A stretch of DNA of 64,000 nucleotides from JAXGPP01 sp040766885 (GCA_040766885.1 JAXGPP010000030.1:13076-77075); one strand, 5' to 3'. Counted from the stretch's first letter, positions 17,353-26,682 are shown. Notes: a model not told the origin generated them from the sequence alone. A program made the numbers and translations.

Positions 17353-18504
17353 CTACCTGCCTCGCCGTTTCGGCCCTCTCATCAGGTCCCAATAGAATGG
17401 AGCACCTTCTACGTGAGCCATCTCAGGATCCTGCGACAGGACGTGTGCCTTGTCCTGCGGCCATCCCGACGTCCTCCGCAATCGGTATGCCTCAAGGTGC
17501 TCCAGATAGAAGAGCGCGAAATGAAGGGCGTCCGATGCCGCCGCGTACACCAGCCTGTCCGTATTGGTCGCTTCGACGTGGAACACACCGCCCCGTCCCC
17601 CCGGTTTTGGTGCGACTTGCATAAAGAAATTGCCGGACTCGTCGCTGCCAATAGGAATCCAACCTTTCGCTCGCATTTCCGGCCACAACTGCCAGAGGTC
17701 CTCCATGTTACAGCCCCTCTGTGCCCAACCGATGCCAAAGAAGCCGGGAGCACCATTGGTGATCCTCAGCCAGGCCTTTACATCGTCGGGCAGTTCGACT
17801 CCCGTGCGCGAGCGAAACGCCAGCAGATCTTCTTCCGTCACGCCTTTCGGGTAGTAATCGGGTGGAACATACCCGGGTTTCCCGCTCAGCGGGTTCACGG
17901 TCACGTGCCCGAACCTCTGTTGGAAATCCGCGCGTCGTTTTTCGAGCAAGTCCACAAGCCGCGCTTTCAGGTCAGGCACGCCGAGGGCTGGCTGGGCGGG
18001 AGCTTTCCTGCTGCGCTTGCTCGGAGTCTTTCCAGTGCGTTTTCCGGGAGTCTTGCGACTCGCGCGTTTCGCCTGGCAGACGGGGCAATCGGCACCTTTG
18101 CAGCCGCACAGGCAGTGAGGGGCAATGTGCTCATCGCCGCACGCCCGGCAGTAGGCGTGCTCATCGAAGTACCAGAAGTAGACGTCCCGGATGATCTTCC
18201 GGCAACGGCGGCATTTGGGCTTGTGCTTGGTGCCCCTGGGCATCAGTCCGGGCGTCGGCGCATGGATCAATCGCCAATGCAGTTCCACCGTGACGAGATA
18301 GGCCGTGCCAACCGCCTCGTCGGCCGGATCGAACTTGCCGGTAGGATCATACTGGTAAGTTGTCATTCCCATGACCGGGACCTCTTTCCCCGGCGACATC
18401 ACCGCTCGCCGGCAGGTGACAGGATCTTCCCAAAGGGCCGCCGTGAACGAAGCTGTCTCTTCTGCCACCGACAGCGACCCGCCCACGGCGACTTCCACCC
18501 TCAA
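17353..18504 (-). CDS. SMI1/KNR4 (SUKH) protein with zinc-ribbon-like segment
   Basis: A 383-residue protein starting at a TTG at 18504, which has a good GGAGGGG ribosome-binding site upstream. The middle has several Cys pairs (CRRCRKI, YCRACGDE, CLCGCKG, CPVCQAK) that would form a zinc-binding unit, then a Lys/Arg-rich linker. The C-terminal part (LLAFRSRTGVELPDDVKAWL and RITNGAPGFFGIGW) is the SUKH fold. It continues with WIPIGSDESGNFFMQV and a region ending YLEHLE. SUKH proteins are best known as immunity proteins against contact-dependent toxins, but many are housekeeping or unknown. No toxin gene is adjacent. The zinc segment is an unusual addition. Confidence 0.75.
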   Translation of the reverse strand: MRVEVAVGGSLSVAEETASFTAALWEDPVTCRRAVMSPGKEVPVMGMTTYQYDPTGKFDPADEAVGTAYLVTVELHWRLIHAPTPGLMPRGTKHKPKCRRCRKIIRDVYFWYFDEHAYCRACGDEHIAPHCLCGCKGADCPVCQAKRASRKTPGKRTGKTPSKRSRKAPAQPALGVPDLKARLVDLLEKRRADFQQRFGHVTVNPLSGKPGYVPPDYYPKGVTEEDLLAFRSRTGVELPDDVKAWLRITNGAPGFFGIGWAQRGCNMEDLWQLWPEMRAKGWIPIGSDESGNFFMQVAPKPGGRGGVFHVEATNTDRLVYAAASDALHFALFYLEHLEAYRLRRTSGWPQDKAHVLSQDPEMAHVEGAPFYWDLMRGPKRRGR

Positions 18505-19225
18505 CTACCCCCTCCAGAATCTTCAAGAAACTGGCCCAATGGCTTCTTGACAAGGGTTACGGAACAAGTGTATACTATACGGCGGCGACGGGCCTCCGTT
18601 CGCCAGCACGGCGCCACCCGAATGCCGGGTGCCGCGCGTGTTCGCTCTTTCACAATTCGAAACTCTCACCATTGCCCGCCCTCCCGGCCGGTCCGCGCCC
18701 ATTCCCTGCGCGCACCACTTGGCCGCTCCGCGAAAACTGGCCCCACGGGAGTAACCCCATCGTTTCTAACTTCTAACTCCTCGCTTCTCCCTTCTCGCTC
18801 CTAACCCATGCACCCCTCTGGGAACTTCAACACGGCAGCCAATGGGGTGGAAACACTTGCGTCGAGCAGCTTGGCCGGAAGACCCTTCCTGCCTTGAGTT
18901 TAAGACGCTTCGTCGCGACGTATCCAACCGAAACACCCTCAAAGGCGTTTCGCTTCAATGCAACAATGTTCCATTCGCGCGGCGCAGTCTTCCGGAATGC
19001 ACACTCCATCCGCCGAGCCCCCGGGAAGTGCGGACCTTGCGCCAACTTCAACACGTACCTCACAATGCGTACGAAGTTGCGCCGGCGCGCTCGGTGCGAA
19101 ACCCCTTCGCCCCTTGCACTTGCCGCCACCCCTCGCGACGCTGCAAATGAAACGCTGCGTTTACTGTTGCGCATCAACGGGGGGTGCGCACTTCTTCAGC
19201 ACTCCTTCACTGGGCGTACGACAAC
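18505..19225. other. 720-base region without a convincing gene
   Basis: The first part (about 18640-18800) is a mix of low-complexity text such as cgtttctaacttctaactcc and a gctccgcgaaa fragment of the repeat found at 61935. The second part (about 18830-19200) is open in several frames on both strands, but none shows a domain, a signal peptide or a good ribosome site. It has a more even base composition than neighbouring genes. I leave it as unannotated; it could be a decayed or mobile element. Confidence 0.4.
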
Positions 19226-20434
19226 TCACTGCTTATCGATCACCGCCTGTGTGGCGAGGTCCTGCAGGGTGTCGCGCATCGGGGAGGCGTCGCTGTTGGG
19301 CAGACCGATTCGCTGGGTCATGAATACGAAGATCATCTTGCGCTCGGGGTCAACCCAGCCCTGCGTGCCAAAAGCGCCGCCGTGGCCGAAGGTGCCGGGC
19401 GAGAGCATCCGCGTAACGCCTTGCGGCTGACGGACCAGGCACCAGCCCAGCCCCCAGCCGTTGCCATCGGTGAAGCCGGTCGTCAAGTCGTCGGTCTGCA
19501 GCGTTGTCATCTGCCGCACCGACGCCGCGGAGACAATCCGCCGGCCGTCAAGCTGGCCGCCGTTCAAGATCATTTGGTAGAAGCGGACCATGTCCGGCGC
19601 GGTGGAGAAGAGACCGCCGGAGGGGTTAGGTGACTTTTCCGGCGAGACATCAACAAGCCAGTGCGTTGCCGGCTCCAATGACTTGTCTTGAGCGCCCCGC
19701 TGGTACAGCCGGGCAAGCCGCGACTGCTGGTCAGCCGTGGGATGAAAGGTCGTATCGACCATCGCCAGAGGACCGAAGATCCGGTCCTGGAGGAATTGCT
19801 CGAATGACTGGCCGGAGACGACTTCCACCACCCGGCCGATCACGCTCAGGCCCGGGCTGTACTGCCACTTCGTGCCCGGCTCAAACGCCAGTGGCTGCTT
19901 CGCCAGCGCCCGTGCGGTTTCCTCAAGCGAGCCCTGGTTCTGCTGGCTGCCGCTCAAGCCCGAGGTGTGGGTGAGGAGATGTTTGAGCGTAATGGGCACG
20001 GCCTTTCCGCCGGTGACCGCCGTTTCCTTGAATTCGGGCAGATAGCGCGAGACCGGTTCGACGATCGACAGCTTCCCCTCGTCCACGAGCGTCATCAGGG
20101 CGGTGGCGGTAATCGGCTTGGTCATCGAGGCGATGCAGAACAACGTGTCGGGCCGCATCGGCCGCTTTGCCTCCAGGTCGGCCTGGCCCACCGCCTCCAG
20201 GCTCACGACTCGGCCCTGCCGCGCGACGAGGCAGACCGCACCGGCGATCTCGCCCTGGTCTACAAAGGCCTGCATCCGCGGGGCGATCTGGGCAAGCGGG
20301 GCCGCCTCCATGCCCACTTCGGCCGGCTGGGCCGTTGGCAACCCGGTCGCCGGCCGGGCGTCGTCGGCCGCACGGGCGGGTGCAGCCAGAGAGAGCAACA
20401 GGGCCAGCAGAAGGACGTAACGGGCGGCTTTCAT
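19226..20434 (-). CDS. Secreted serine hydrolase, beta-lactamase/class C type
   Basis: A 402-residue protein starting at the ATG at 20434 (MKAARYVLLLALLLSLAAPA, signal peptide). The SxxK motif is in CIASMTKPITA (Ser near 102), a Tyr-x-x-like site in WQYSPGLSVIGRV, and the KTG-equivalent HGGAFGT near the C-terminus. The fold is that of class C beta-lactamases, DD-peptidases and esterases. Family members of this size without a true KTG motif are often esterases or of unknown specificity, so I would not call it a resistance gene. The gene stands alone and diverges from purH. Confidence 0.85.
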   Translation of the reverse strand: MKAARYVLLLALLLSLAAPARAADDARPATGLPTAQPAEVGMEAAPLAQIAPRMQAFVDQGEIAGAVCLVARQGRVVSLEAVGQADLEAKRPMRPDTLFCIASMTKPITATALMTLVDEGKLSIVEPVSRYLPEFKETAVTGGKAVPITLKHLLTHTSGLSGSQQNQGSLEETARALAKQPLAFEPGTKWQYSPGLSVIGRVVEVVSGQSFEQFLQDRIFGPLAMVDTTFHPTADQQSRLARLYQRGAQDKSLEPATHWLVDVSPEKSPNPSGGLFSTAPDMVRFYQMILNGGQLDGRRIVSAASVRQMTTLQTDDLTTGFTDGNGWGLGWCLVRQPQGVTRMLSPGTFGHGGAFGTQGWVDPERKMIFVFMTQRIGLPNSDASPMRDTLQDLATQAVIDKQ

Positions 20435-20523
20435 CGGCGTAATCTCCTGGGGTGCTGGGACATGACTGTTATCTTCGTCCCGCGGCGCGAACGAATCAAC
20501 TGCCGCCCTGACGGGTGCGCCCC

Positions 20524-20552
20524 TTGACCACCTGCCGCCAAGCCCGTAAACA
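20524..20552 (+). promoter_or_regulatory. Possible sigma-70 promoter of purH
   Basis: TTGACC (20524-20529), a 17-base spacer, and TAAACA (20547-20552), ending 46 bases before the purH ATG. The -35 is good, the -10 moderate. Seen by eye only. Confidence 0.35.
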
Positions 20553-20598
20553 GGAGGATTCGACACTCGCCGCCTGTCCGCACCGAGGAGTACTTGCC

Positions 20599-22167
20599 AT
20601 GCAGTCGCCCCCCATCCGTCGAGCCCTGGTCAGCGTCAGCGATAAGACCGGCCTGGCCGCCTTCGCCCGCGGCCTGGTCGCGGCGGGAGTGGAACTCTAC
20701 AGCACGGGCGGCACCCGGCGGCACCTGGAGAGCGAAGGGATCGCGGTCCGCGACATCGCCGACTACACCGGCTTCCCGGAGATGATGGACGGCCGACTCA
20801 AGACGCTGCACCCCAAGGTCCATGGCGGCATCCTCTGCCGGCACGACAACCCGGAGGACATGCAGTCTCTCGCCGAGCATGGCATCGTCACGTTCGAACT
20901 CGTGGTGGTGAACCTGTATCCCTTCGAAGCGACCGTCGCCCGCGAAGGGGTGAGCAAGGACGAAGCGATCGAGCAGATCGATATCGGCGGACCGACGATG
21001 GTTCGGGCGGCCGCCAAGAATCATGCCTTCGTCACGCTGGCGACCAGCCCTGCTCAGTATGCCGAGATCCTGGAGCAGGTGAAATCCCAAGGTTGCACGA
21101 CGCCGGAACTCCGCGAGCGCTTGGCCGGCGAGGCCTTCGCCCACACGGCCCGCTACGACCAGGCGATCGCCACCTTCTTCGCCGGGTTGCGTGAGAAAGC
21201 AGACTTCCCGCAGGCCATTCATCTGAACCTGACCCGCAAGGAGGTGCTCCGCTACGGCGAGAACCCGCACCAGCAGGCTGCCGTCTACGGCCGCGCTGGT
21301 ACAACAGGGCCAAGCTTGGTCTCCGGCATCAAGCGGCACGGCAAGGAGCTTTCGTACAACAACCTGCTCGATCTCGACAGCGCGCTGGCCATCGTCCGCG
21401 GGTTCCGCGAACCGGCGGCCACGGTGATCAAGCACAACAATCCCTGCGGCGCGGCGGTGGCAGCCGGGCTCGACGAAGCACTGCGCAACGCGCTGGCAGG
21501 CGATCCGCAAAGCGCTTATGGCGGCATCCTCGGGCTCAACCGCATCGTCGATCGGCCAGCCGCCGAAGTGCTCACCGAACCGGGACTGTTCATCGAAGCG
21601 ATCGTGGCGCCGGGTTTCGAGCCCGACGCTTTCGAGGTGCTCACCACGGTGCCGAAGTGGAAGGCAAATGTCCGGTTGGTCGAGGTCGGCGACCTTTCGG
21701 GCCTGCCGGAGCGGTGGGCCTATCGCTGGATCGAAGGGGGCATGCTCGTACAGGAATCCGATACGCTCGAGGACGACGAGAACGATTGGAAAGTCGTTAC
21801 CGAGGTGCAACCCGACGACACGCAACGGGCGGAACTGCGGTTCGCCTGGGCCATCTGCCGGCACGTGAAGTCGAACGCGATCACGATCTCCAGGAATCGC
21901 ATGCTGCTCGGCGCCGGCGCCGGCCAGATGAGCCGCGTCGATTCGGTCGAAATCGCGATCCAGAAGGCGGGCGACCGGATCGCCGGTTCGGTGCTGGCGT
22001 CGGACGCCTTCTTCCCGTTTGCCGACTCGATCGAGCGGGCCGCGGCGGCCGGCGTGACCGCGGTCATCCAGCCGGGTGGATCTCGCCGGGATGAAGAGGT
22101 GATTGCCGCCTGCAACCAGCACCGCTTGCCGATGATCTTCACCGGGCGGCGGCACTTCAAGCACTGA
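20599..22167 (+). CDS. purH: Bifunctional AICAR transformylase / IMP cyclohydrolase
   Basis: PurH catalyses the last two steps of IMP synthesis in the cytosol: formylation of AICAR with 10-formyl-tetrahydrofolate and closure of the ring. The 522-residue protein has the MGS-like cyclohydrolase domain first (RALVSVSDKTGLAAFARGL, ELYSTGGTRRHLE, MMDGRLKTLHPKVHGGIL, VVVNLYPFEATVA), ending about residue 145. The transformylase domain follows: LRYGENPHQQAAVYG, the catalytic KHNNPCGA (Lys near 278), YGGILGLNR, and the terminal TGRRHFKH. Length and motifs are normal. The ATG at 20599 is preceded by a GAGGAG site. It is an isolated purine gene here. Confidence 0.97.
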   Translation: MQSPPIRRALVSVSDKTGLAAFARGLVAAGVELYSTGGTRRHLESEGIAVRDIADYTGFPEMMDGRLKTLHPKVHGGILCRHDNPEDMQSLAEHGIVTFELVVVNLYPFEATVAREGVSKDEAIEQIDIGGPTMVRAAAKNHAFVTLATSPAQYAEILEQVKSQGCTTPELRERLAGEAFAHTARYDQAIATFFAGLREKADFPQAIHLNLTRKEVLRYGENPHQQAAVYGRAGTTGPSLVSGIKRHGKELSYNNLLDLDSALAIVRGFREPAATVIKHNNPCGAAVAAGLDEALRNALAGDPQSAYGGILGLNRIVDRPAAEVLTEPGLFIEAIVAPGFEPDAFEVLTTVPKWKANVRLVEVGDLSGLPERWAYRWIEGGMLVQESDTLEDDENDWKVVTEVQPDDTQRAELRFAWAICRHVKSNAITISRNRMLLGAGAGQMSRVDSVEIAIQKAGDRIAGSVLASDAFFPFADSIERAAAAGVTAVIQPGGSRRDEEVIAACNQHRLPMIFTGRRHFKH

Positions 22168-22182
22168 ATGTCGAAAGAAATC

Positions 22183-22224
22183 CCAATGACCAGGCACCAA
22201 TGACCAATGACTGATTGACCATTG
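22183..22224. repeat. Short-word repeat (ccaatgacc units)
   Basis: Tandem and degenerate copies of an AATGACC word (caatgaccaggcac, caatgaccaatgactg, attgaccattg) follow the purH stop. This is the same kind of low-complexity intergenic text as at 4951-4998 and 44968-44996. Confidence 0.5.
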
Positions 22225-22243
22225 ATGTCGAGGAGGGCCGAAC

Positions 22244-23863
22244 ATGGGGCTGCACAGACATCGGTGCGTGACATTGCCGGCCGCTGCCGTGGTTCTGCTG
22301 TCGGCGGCATTCCTGGCGCGGGCTGCGGAAGACGAGGGCGAAGCTGCCCGGCAACGGTGGAAGCTCCAGGAGACGCGAAGCGAGGAGTTCGCAGAGCCAT
22401 TGAAAGGCGAGCGACTCTCGGCCGAACAGATCGACGAGCGGCCCTGGGTGGCGTTCGGCACGGTGACCGACGGCGAAGGGCGGCCACTGGAAGGTGTCGA
22501 GATCTCGGCCCATTGCGGCATGGGGACGCTGAGGCCGACCGGGCACGCCGTGAGTGGCCAGGACGGTACATATACACTTCGCTTCGCACCCGGGATGCAT
22601 GTCTTTTCCGACGATGACCGCGTACCGGCGAACCAGCAGGCGGCGACGATCGCTGCGCACAAACCCGGCTGGAGCGAGAAGAACCTCAACCGCCACGGCG
22701 GGCTGACGATGGCCAACCGCTTGCCGGAGGAGGGCGAAAATGTCTGGAATGCGAAACCCGATGAAATCCTGCTCCCGCAGCAGCCTCGCCGGCTGGATTT
22801 CGTGATGCTGCCGGCCGCCGACGTCGAACTGTTCCTGGTCGATTCCGAGGACAAGCCGATCGACGACAAATACGTTTACATCAACGGTGCCGCGATGCCT
22901 CCTTCATCGAATGTCGTGGAGAGCGGCAAGACCGATGCGGCGGGGCGGTTGGAACTGAAAGAGCTGCCGACGGACTATCCGTGGCGGGTCGTCGTACCGC
23001 GGGAGGGTTCGTGGGAAGGGGCCAAGACGCTGCCTTTCACGCTCCCACGTGCCGACCGTTATCGGCTTCGCCTGCGTCAGACCACCAGTGCGGGGATCGA
23101 ACTAGTCGAAATCGTCAGCCTCACCGACTCCCATGGCAAAGAGTTGCGGGACGAGGCCGTTGGCGACGATCCGTTGGCGCGGCCGCCCCTGCCACCCGAA
23201 GAGCAGGCGAAAGGTTGTGAGATCCTGCGCAAGCTGGGCGAGGTCAACTCCCGTTGGCTCGAGCCCGTTGCGATGGAAGTCGACAGCTATCGTTATACGT
23301 TCCGGCTCGGCGATCGGGAGTCGCAGGCGGTCGAGATCAGGGCCGGCCAACGTTCCTCGCATACGATGCGGCAAGGCATTTCCTACTACTCGGCGGTGCA
23401 CTGGCTCGCCGCCAACCCGGAGAAAGCAGTATTCCGCCAGGTGGAAAGCGACGAGAAGAAGATCACGCTCACCTACACGCTGGCTGAGCCGGTGAGAGTG
23501 GCCGCGGGCAACGGCATCGCGGGGACGTGGAGGGGGTACTTCAGCAGGAGTGTTCGCGAGGGAACACTCGTCGTCAACGCGGCGACATTCACGCCGATGG
23601 AGCACACGTCTGGAGAACTCCGCGAGGTGTATTCGCAATTCGTCGAGATCGCTCCGAATCGCCCGGTGCCGCTGGCGATCACCATTGACCAGGGCGGCAT
23701 GCACTTCGACTGGCGGTTCTGTGTTTATCAACCCGGGCTGTGGTTGTTTCACGAGGCTCGCTATGGAGGCGGCGCCGGCAAGGCAGACGCCGTGGTGGCG
23801 AAGATCGAGCAGGTGGAGATCGACGGCCGCCCGGCGGAAGTCTCCGCGGCAGCCGAACCGTGA
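22244..23863 (+). CDS. Secreted carboxypeptidase-regulatory-like domain protein
   Basis: A 539-residue protein with a signal peptide (VTLPAAAVVLLSAAFLARAA). The ATG at 22244 follows a GGAGG site. Residues ~68-190 form a CarboxypepD_reg-like beta-sandwich (VAFGTVTDGEGRPLEGVEIS and DGTYTLRFAPGM). A second copy of the theme appears around residues 190-285 (VELFLVDSEDKPIDDKYVYI, TDAAGRLELKELP). The C-terminal part is beta-rich but unrecognised. Such domains usually act as structural or binding modules. No catalytic motif is seen. It sits between purH and trpC with no evident functional link; trpC starts 20 bases later. Confidence 0.65.
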   Translation: MGLHRHRCVTLPAAAVVLLSAAFLARAAEDEGEAARQRWKLQETRSEEFAEPLKGERLSAEQIDERPWVAFGTVTDGEGRPLEGVEISAHCGMGTLRPTGHAVSGQDGTYTLRFAPGMHVFSDDDRVPANQQAATIAAHKPGWSEKNLNRHGGLTMANRLPEEGENVWNAKPDEILLPQQPRRLDFVMLPAADVELFLVDSEDKPIDDKYVYINGAAMPPSSNVVESGKTDAAGRLELKELPTDYPWRVVVPREGSWEGAKTLPFTLPRADRYRLRLRQTTSAGIELVEIVSLTDSHGKELRDEAVGDDPLARPPLPPEEQAKGCEILRKLGEVNSRWLEPVAMEVDSYRYTFRLGDRESQAVEIRAGQRSSHTMRQGISYYSAVHWLAANPEKAVFRQVESDEKKITLTYTLAEPVRVAAGNGIAGTWRGYFSRSVREGTLVVNAATFTPMEHTSGELREVYSQFVEIAPNRPVPLAITIDQGGMHFDWRFCVYQPGLWLFHEARYGGGAGKADAVVAKIEQVEIDGRPAEVSAAAEP

Positions 23864-23882
23864 CAGGAGTTGCACCAGCCCC

Positions 23883-24677
23883 ATGACGAATCCCACGATT
23901 CTCGACCGCATCGTCGCGACCAAGCGGCGTGAAATCGAGGCCGCCCGGCGGACGTTGCCCGAAACCACGCTCCGCCGGCACGCCGAGTCGGCCGCCGCAC
24001 CGAGGGACTTCCTGGGCGCGCTGAGCGGCGGGCCGCCGATCCGGCTCATCGCCGAGGTGAAGAAGGCCAGTCCCTCGAAAGGTGTGATCCGCGAGGATTT
24101 CCGGCCGGTCGAGATCGCCCGGACTTACGAAGCGCACGGAGCGAGCTGCCTGAGCGTGCTTACCGACCGAGAGTACTTTCAGGGAAGTCTCGGCTACCTG
24201 GACGAAATCCGCCGCTCGGTGCGATTGCCCGTCTTGAGGAAAGACTTCATCGTCGACCCCTACCAGGTAATCGAAGCCCGGGCGGCGGGGGCCGATGCGG
24301 TGCTGTTGATCGCCGAGTGCCTCGACGACCGCGGGCTGGCTGACCTCCATGGGGCGATTCTCGACTGGGGCATGGCGCCGCTAGTGGAGTTGTATGAGCC
24401 GTCGAACCTGCCCCGGGTGGTCGACGTCGGCGCGCGGCTGATCGGCATCAATAACCGCGATCTGCGAACGTTTGCCGTCGACCTGGAACACACCCTGCGG
24501 ATGCGCGAGCGGATTCCGGCCGATCGGCTGGTGGTTGGCGAAAGCGGCATTCGCTGCCGCGCCGACGTCGAGCGGCTGGAGGCCGCCGGCGTGAACGCCA
24601 TCCTTGTCGGCGAAACCCTTATGGCTCGCGCCGACATCGGCAGAGCGGTTGACGAGCTTCTCGGGCGAACGAAATAA
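23883..24677 (+). CDS. trpC: Indole-3-glycerol-phosphate synthase
   Basis: TrpC converts carboxyphenylamino-deoxyribulose phosphate to indole-3-glycerol phosphate in tryptophan synthesis. The 264-residue TIM barrel begins MTNPTILDRIVATKRREIEA and has all family landmarks: IRLIAEVKKASPSKG, LSVLTDREYFQGSL, LPVLRKDFIVDPYQV, GADAVLLI, IGINNRDLRTF, VVGESGIR and AILVGETLM. The catalytic Lys residues lie in EVKKASPSKG and LRKDF. The start at 23883 was chosen because an upstream in-frame extension belongs to the coding region of the preceding gene in another frame. No other trp gene is in the window. Confidence 0.97.
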   Translation: MTNPTILDRIVATKRREIEAARRTLPETTLRRHAESAAAPRDFLGALSGGPPIRLIAEVKKASPSKGVIREDFRPVEIARTYEAHGASCLSVLTDREYFQGSLGYLDEIRRSVRLPVLRKDFIVDPYQVIEARAAGADAVLLIAECLDDRGLADLHGAILDWGMAPLVELYEPSNLPRVVDVGARLIGINNRDLRTFAVDLEHTLRMRERIPADRLVVGESGIRCRADVERLEAAGVNAILVGETLMARADIGRAVDELLGRTK

Positions 24678-24749
24678 GGGATCGCATCGCACTCCTCGCA
24701 CCGACGCGGAACTGCCCGGCACGCTTGGCGCCCGGCCGTGGCAGGCAGG

Positions 24750-26522
24750 CTACACGAGTGGTTTCCAGAGGAGGCTTGTGCGAGCCTCGAAACCGAGCGA
24801 TTGCCAGAAAGCTTCCGCTTCACGGTTGCCGAGGACGACATTGAGCGCCATTTCGACGGCTCCCTGGGCCTGAAACCACATCATCGCCGCCTCGACGAGA
24901 GCCTTGCCGACGCCCCGCTGCCGATGCTCGGGCACCACGATTATGTCGCTGATGTAGCCGGTGAACTTGGGAGCCATCACCGGCGGGCTGTGCTCGAGCA
25001 TGCCATGCAGGTAGCCGACAATTACGCCGCGCCACTCGGCAACAAGCAATATCCGATCGTCGGCCTCGATCGCCTCGACCATCCACTCGCGATATCGTTC
25101 GCGCGCGTCGTCGGCGCGGATCCAGAACCGCGGGTCAAGTTGGTGATGCCAGTCGATCAAGTCCTCCCACAGCGAGGCCACCCCTTCGATGTCGCCCCCA
25201 TCGGCCCGGCGGATGAGCACGCCAGCGGCCTCCTCACCACCGGACTCGCCGCGGCGCGAGCGTGATTCCGATGTCGCGCGTGAGTCGGGCTTCTGCGGTT
25301 TGCGCGCGGCTGCCGGCTTGGGCGGCCGGACCGCCTCGCGCAGCGGCGGGACGGATGCCGACTGAATGGCGAGCTTCGCCAGCTTGCGCGCGGTGACATT
25401 CAGTGGATAATCGGCCAACTCGCCGGGGCGGAGCCAGCGCATCGGCGGGCCGCGGTGGCCGTTGCGGTGGGCGACGTACGCCGCTTCGTAGCAGTCGAGC
25501 GTGATGCGGAACCGGGTGACGCCGTGCCGCAGCGTGTGCAGCCGCCGGCCCGGTTCGATCTCCACACCCGTCAAACGCTCGACGTGGCACCGCGCCTGGC
25601 GGGCAATTTCGTCGGGGTCTCCGGCCTCGGCCTGAAAGCGAGGGAAGTCCCACAGGCCTCCCCAGCGGCCCCCTTCGGGGCACTGCACCAGCAACACCCG
25701 GCCGCGGCGGCGAACGATCACCGCGACTTCGTGGCGTGGCTCCGGCGGACGCCTGACCTTGGGCGCAGGGATCTCGGCCTGGAGGCCGTCGCGGCGGGCG
25801 GCGCAGAGCGGCGCGACCGGGCAGCGGTCGCACTGCGGCGATCGCGGCAGGCAGACAATGCTTCCCAGCTCCATCAAGGCCTGATTGAACGTGCCCACCT
25901 GCCGCTGGGGCAGCACGGCCTCGGCCATGCCCCACAACAGCCGCGTGCCCTCTTTGCCCGCCGGGTCGCCGCGGTAGCCGAGCAGCCGGCTGAAGACGCG
26001 GATGGTATTCGCTTCCAGGATCGGCAGCCGAAGATCATAGGCAATCGACAGCACCGCCCCGGCCGTGTAGCGTCCGATGCCGGGCAGCCGCATCACGGCC
26101 GCCGGATCGCGAGGAAAGACGCCATCATGGTCGCGGACGATGGTCCTGGCGGCCTGGTGCAACTGCCGGGCGCGGCGGTAGTAGCCCAGCCCCTCCCACA
26201 GCCGCAGTACTTCGTGCTCGTCGGCCTCGGCCAATGCGGCGATTGTCGGCAGCCGGGCGATGAACCGCTCGAAGAACGGCCGGGCCATCGCCACTTGGGT
26301 CTGCTGGAGCATCATCTCGCTGATCCAGATCGCATACGGATCGCGATTGCGCCGCCACGGCAGTTCGCGCTTGTGGCGCGGGAACCACGCCCGGAGACGG
26401 CGGCGAAACGCCGCGTGCCAGTCGGCGCCGGGCAACGGCATCGCCAGATTAGCCGCGGCAGGAAGAGACGAAAGACGAGCATCAGGCCCGCTCTGGCGGC
26501 GGGGACGTGGAGAGGCGGCCAT
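24750..26522 (-). CDS. mutY: MutY adenine glycosylase fused to a GNAT acetyltransferase
   Basis: MutY removes adenine mispaired with 8-oxoguanine. The N-terminal glycosylase shows SEMMLQQTQVA (catalytic Glu), LPGIGRYTAGAVLSIA (helix-hairpin-helix with the catalytic Asp after it) and the 4Fe-4S cluster CLPRSPQCDRCPVAPLC near residues 223-240. A Nudix-like recognition domain follows (~265-385: EVAVIVRRRGRVLLVQ, GGLWDFPRF). After a basic linker, residues ~430-590 form a GNAT acetyltransferase: LIRRADGGDIEGVASLWEDL, YISDIIVVPEHRQRGVGKAL (acetyl-CoA loop RQRGVGKAL) and AEAFWQSLGF. Usual MutY proteins are 330-390 residues. The start at 26522 is chosen from several in-frame ATGs. The reading frame is continuous, so the fusion is not a junction artefact of frameshift. 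Confidence 0.9.
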   Translation of the reverse strand: MAASPRPRRQSGPDARLSSLPAAANLAMPLPGADWHAAFRRRLRAWFPRHKRELPWRRNRDPYAIWISEMMLQQTQVAMARPFFERFIARLPTIAALAEADEHEVLRLWEGLGYYRRARQLHQAARTIVRDHDGVFPRDPAAVMRLPGIGRYTAGAVLSIAYDLRLPILEANTIRVFSRLLGYRGDPAGKEGTRLLWGMAEAVLPQRQVGTFNQALMELGSIVCLPRSPQCDRCPVAPLCAARRDGLQAEIPAPKVRRPPEPRHEVAVIVRRRGRVLLVQCPEGGRWGGLWDFPRFQAEAGDPDEIARQARCHVERLTGVEIEPGRRLHTLRHGVTRFRITLDCYEAAYVAHRNGHRGPPMRWLRPGELADYPLNVTARKLAKLAIQSASVPPLREAVRPPKPAAARKPQKPDSRATSESRSRRGESGGEEAAGVLIRRADGGDIEGVASLWEDLIDWHHQLDPRFWIRADDARERYREWMVEAIEADDRILLVAEWRGVIVGYLHGMLEHSPPVMAPKFTGYISDIIVVPEHRQRGVGKALVEAAMMWFQAQGAVEMALNVVLGNREAEAFWQSLGFEARTSLLWKPLV

Positions 26523-26682
26523 GAAAGACGCAGAGCCGAAGAAGATCGAGAGGAATGAATGCTGAAAGGCTACCACATCGGCGGCCGCCTGTCATGCCGG
26601 CTGGACGGCCGCTGCGGCGATGCGTACCCTTTAGCGGTGCGGCGACGCGGTTTCCATTGCGCAACGCGGCACGTCAGGCACG

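Noticed and set aside
18827..19177. Minus-strand ORF of 116 codons and plus-strand ORFs in the same place
   Set aside because: Open in several frames on both strands, no domain or good ribosome site; not enough to call a gene.
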